NCBI GenBank assembly: GCA_050696075.1
Contig: JBOGUF010000055.1
Location: forward strand, 62,001 to 126,000
Length of the DNA: 64,000 nt
Reading direction: 5' to 3'
Origin: JBOGUF01 sp050696075
GTDB lineage: Bacteria > Chloroflexota > Chloroflexia > Thermomicrobiales > UBA6265
Part shown: piece by piece, positions 62,745-64,000 of the stretch
Numbering within the stretch: the stretch's first letter is position 1
Layout of the letters: every line of letters begins with the position of its first letter
The notes under the pieces: generated by a model
Database searches by the model: none
The model's input: the letters and a program-made list of their open reading frames with translations, nothing else
What the model was told of the DNA's origin: nothing
Program-made: the position numbers and the translations under genes

Positions 62745-62895
62745 CGCGAGGGCGTCGGACGCACGCAAGGGCGGGTATTCTGGCTCCGCCGCTCCGAAGA
62801 TCAGACCGGCGATACAGTTGCGGGACAGCGCCGGCGTCGCACCGGCTTCCCCCTGTAAGCCCGCCGCGCGGCGGGCACCCCTTGCTGCTTGACAA
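62745..62895 (-). ncRNA. Cobalamin riboswitch
   Basis: On the minus strand, in order: GGGGTGCCCGCC near the 5' end, the GCCGGTG...GCCGGC hairpin with GGGAAGCCGGTGCGA, CGCTGTCCCGCAACTGTA (core), and GCCAGAATACCCGCC (B12 box, family AGCCAGGAGACCTGCC). All core motifs are in the order and spacing of the Cobalamin family. It ends about 150 bases before the alpha-toroid start at 62597. It should lower expression of the ECF-type operon when adenosylcobalamin (or another corrinoid) is abundant. Confidence 0.93.
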
Positions 62896-62990
62896 GCTGC
62901 GACGCGGCATCCAGCAGGATCCGCCATCGCGCGCAGTCTCCCATCAGCGGCAGGCTATGTCAACCAGACAACCATCCCCGTCATGTGTGC

Positions 62991-62996
62991 TATAAG
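62991..62996 (+). promoter_or_regulatory. TATAAG -10 box of the TauE-like gene
   Basis: TGTGCTATAAG: extended -10 element whose start point would be about 40 bases before the GTG at 63042. No strong -35 box is evident. The rest of the 62598-63041 gap is the riboswitch and its promoter region on the other strand. Confidence 0.4.
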
Positions 62997-63041
62997 GCCG
63001 CACGCACGGGATGGCTCGAGTTGGCGCAGGAGTGCTCGCGG

Positions 63042-63887
63042 GTGGATCTTTCGACGGCGATCGGACTCGGAGTCGTCTCCGCCGTCGCGGCGATCCTCGG
63101 TTCGATGCTCGGCCTCGGCGGCGGCGTCTTTTTGGTCCCGATCTTTACCCTCTTCTTCGGCGTCGACCAGAAAATCGCCATTGGCGCTAGCGCCGTCGCC
63201 GTCGTCACCAACTCGGTCATCGGCTCCTCGGTTCACTTGAGGAGCCGGTTCACCAATCTGCGTCTCGCCACGCTCTTGCAGGTCACCACCGCTACCGGTG
63301 CGCTCGTCGGCGCCTTGATCGCGATCAGCGTCGACGAGCGCCTGGTCAACGCCATTTTCGGCCTCGTCCTCGTTTACGCCGCCGCCATGATGGCCATTCG
63401 CCGCAAGCAGAGTGCGCCCGCGGTCGTGACCGGCGCGGACCCCTGGCGACTCGGCGCCACCTACCTCGATCCGGCCGCTCGCCTCGACGTGGGTTATATA
63501 CCAGGCCGCATGCCGTACGGCCTGGGGGTGAGCGGCTTCGCCGGAGTCCTTTCCGGCATGCTCGGCATCGGCGGTGGTGTCATCCAGGTCCCAGCGATGA
63601 ATCTGCTTATGCGCGTCCCGGTCAAAGCCGCGGCCGGCACCAGCTCCTTCATGGTCGGCATCACCGCCGTCGCTACCTCCTTCGTTTTCTATGCCGATGG
63701 CAAGATCGACCCGACCGTTGTCGTTCCGGCCATGATCGGCATCTTCGTCGGCTCGCAGGCCGGCTCCCGGCTCACCCGCAAGCTCCGCACGCACAACCTG
63801 GTCGCCATCTTCGTCCTGATCCTGCTCTACCTCGGCGGCTCATTGATTCTGAAGGCCGCCGGAGTTACGTTGCCGGGGCAAGAATGA
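63042..63887 (+). CDS. TauE/SafE family permease
   Basis: A 281-residue eight-span membrane protein of the sulfite/organosulfonate exporter family. GLGGGVFLVPIFTLFFGVD and GMLGIGGGVIQVPAMNLLM are the paired half-repeats, with NSVIGSSVHLRSRFTNLRLA and GTSSFMVGITAVATSFVFY between. The GTG at 63042 begins the first helix; upstream in-frame starts add a non-membrane lead. The next gene overlaps its stop by 4 bases. Substrate unknown: sulfite, sulfonates and other small anions are typical. Confidence 0.9.
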   Translation: MDLSTAIGLGVVSAVAAILGSMLGLGGGVFLVPIFTLFFGVDQKIAIGASAVAVVTNSVIGSSVHLRSRFTNLRLATLLQVTTATGALVGALIAISVDERLVNAIFGLVLVYAAAMMAIRRKQSAPAVVTGADPWRLGATYLDPAARLDVGYIPGRMPYGLGVSGFAGVLSGMLGIGGGVIQVPAMNLLMRVPVKAAAGTSSFMVGITAVATSFVFYADGKIDPTVVVPAMIGIFVGSQAGSRLTRKLRTHNLVAIFVLILLYLGGSLILKAAGVTLPGQE

Positions 63888-64000
63888 GCAGACAGATGAC
63901 CCCCAACGCCCAACCCGAACCGGAGGTACATGCCGTGCCCCGCGACGACTTGGCGCCGCTTTACGCGGCGGCGGTACGCACGCTCCAGATTGGCTTTCGC
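63884..64000 (+). CDS. Probable DUF1634 membrane protein, 3' truncated
   Basis: Begins MSRQMTPNAQPEPEVHAVPR and continues DDLAPLYAAAVRTLQIGF to the window edge. The ATG overlaps the TauE stop (ATGA). DUF1634 proteins commonly follow TauE/SafE genes, which together with the short leader and Ala/Leu start suggests that identity. Only 39 residues are visible, so the name is tentative. Confidence 0.5.
   Translation, partial: MSRQMTPNAQPEPEVHAVPRDDLAPLYAAAVRTLQIGFR

Noticed and set aside
62889..63041. N-terminal extension of the TauE-like permease
   Set aside because: The upstream in-frame stretch overlaps the riboswitch region on the other strand and is not membrane-like; the GTG at 63042 starts the first helix.

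Overview
The window is GC-rich DNA, densely packed with genes on both strands, and most resembles a Chloroflexota genome of the Thermomicrobia/Sphaerobacter type. This is inferred from gene content: two LLM-class flavin/F420 oxidoreductases, DUF305-like, SIMPL and DUF1786 proteins, Thr/Pro-rich membrane proteins, and many exported proteins whose mature start is an ATP-x-ASP low-complexity linker. GTG and TTG starts are frequent. I saw no rRNA, tRNA, CRISPR array, transposase or phage gene.

Layout. 1-6 kb: SMP-30 lactonase fragment, SnoaL-like protein, DUF305-like protein, amidohydrolase, aldo-keto reductase, orphan Phd-type antitoxin, LLM oxidoreductase. 6-7.6 kb: M32 carboxypeptidase. 7.8-11.6 kb: the most striking locus, a compact five-gene ubiquitin-like conjugation operon encoding a Ub-like modifier with an internal Gly-Gly, an E2, a JAMM peptidase, an E1, and a membrane-anchored RING-like protein with a jelly-roll-like outer domain. 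11.6-16.4 kb: a peptide ABC importer without its ATPases, plus an M19 dipeptidase. 16.7-24 kb: monomeric sarcosine oxidase, two hypotheticals, a PhoB/OmpR-type two-component pair, pyruvate kinase, a Vgb-like propeller. 24-27.5 kb: osmoprotectant (glycine betaine type) ABC importer. 27.7-33.4 kb: Thr/Pro-rich membrane protein, DUF1786 protein, membrane protein with acidic tail, LLM oxidoreductase, CtBP-like dehydrogenase. 33.5-41 kb: ECF sigma, anti-sigma, SIMPL and HtrA envelope-stress set, a rhodanese-like lipoprotein lacking the catalytic Cys, and a duplicated zincin-like exoprotein. 41-51 kb: a 1734-residue multidomain surface protein, MFS exporter plus M50-like peptidase, and a protein with the GNR motif of contractile-injection-system cargo. 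51-58 kb: dihydrolipoamide dehydrogenase-like enzyme, a DUF433 gene next to a decayed DUF5615/ChaB chimera, Lon, a shortened ROK protein, PdxH, an orphan AbrB antitoxin. 58-63 kb: a cobalamin-riboswitch-controlled operon encoding an alpha-toroid protein, a DUF4430-like membrane protein, EcfT and a fused EcfA pair; it looks like a two-chain transcobalamin feeding an ECF transporter. 63-64 kb: TauE/SafE permease and the start of a probable DUF1634 gene.

A second theme is intergenic. Several gaps hold inverted repeats whose arms are tandem 7-8-mers (GGCGTTA, GGCGGCGA, GAGTACC/CAGTGCC). These often begin exactly at a TAG stop codon, and several carry shared inner blocks. They look like a mobile or amplifying family of small palindromic elements that land on gene 3' ends.

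All calls are from reading the sequence and recalling family motifs; no database search was run.
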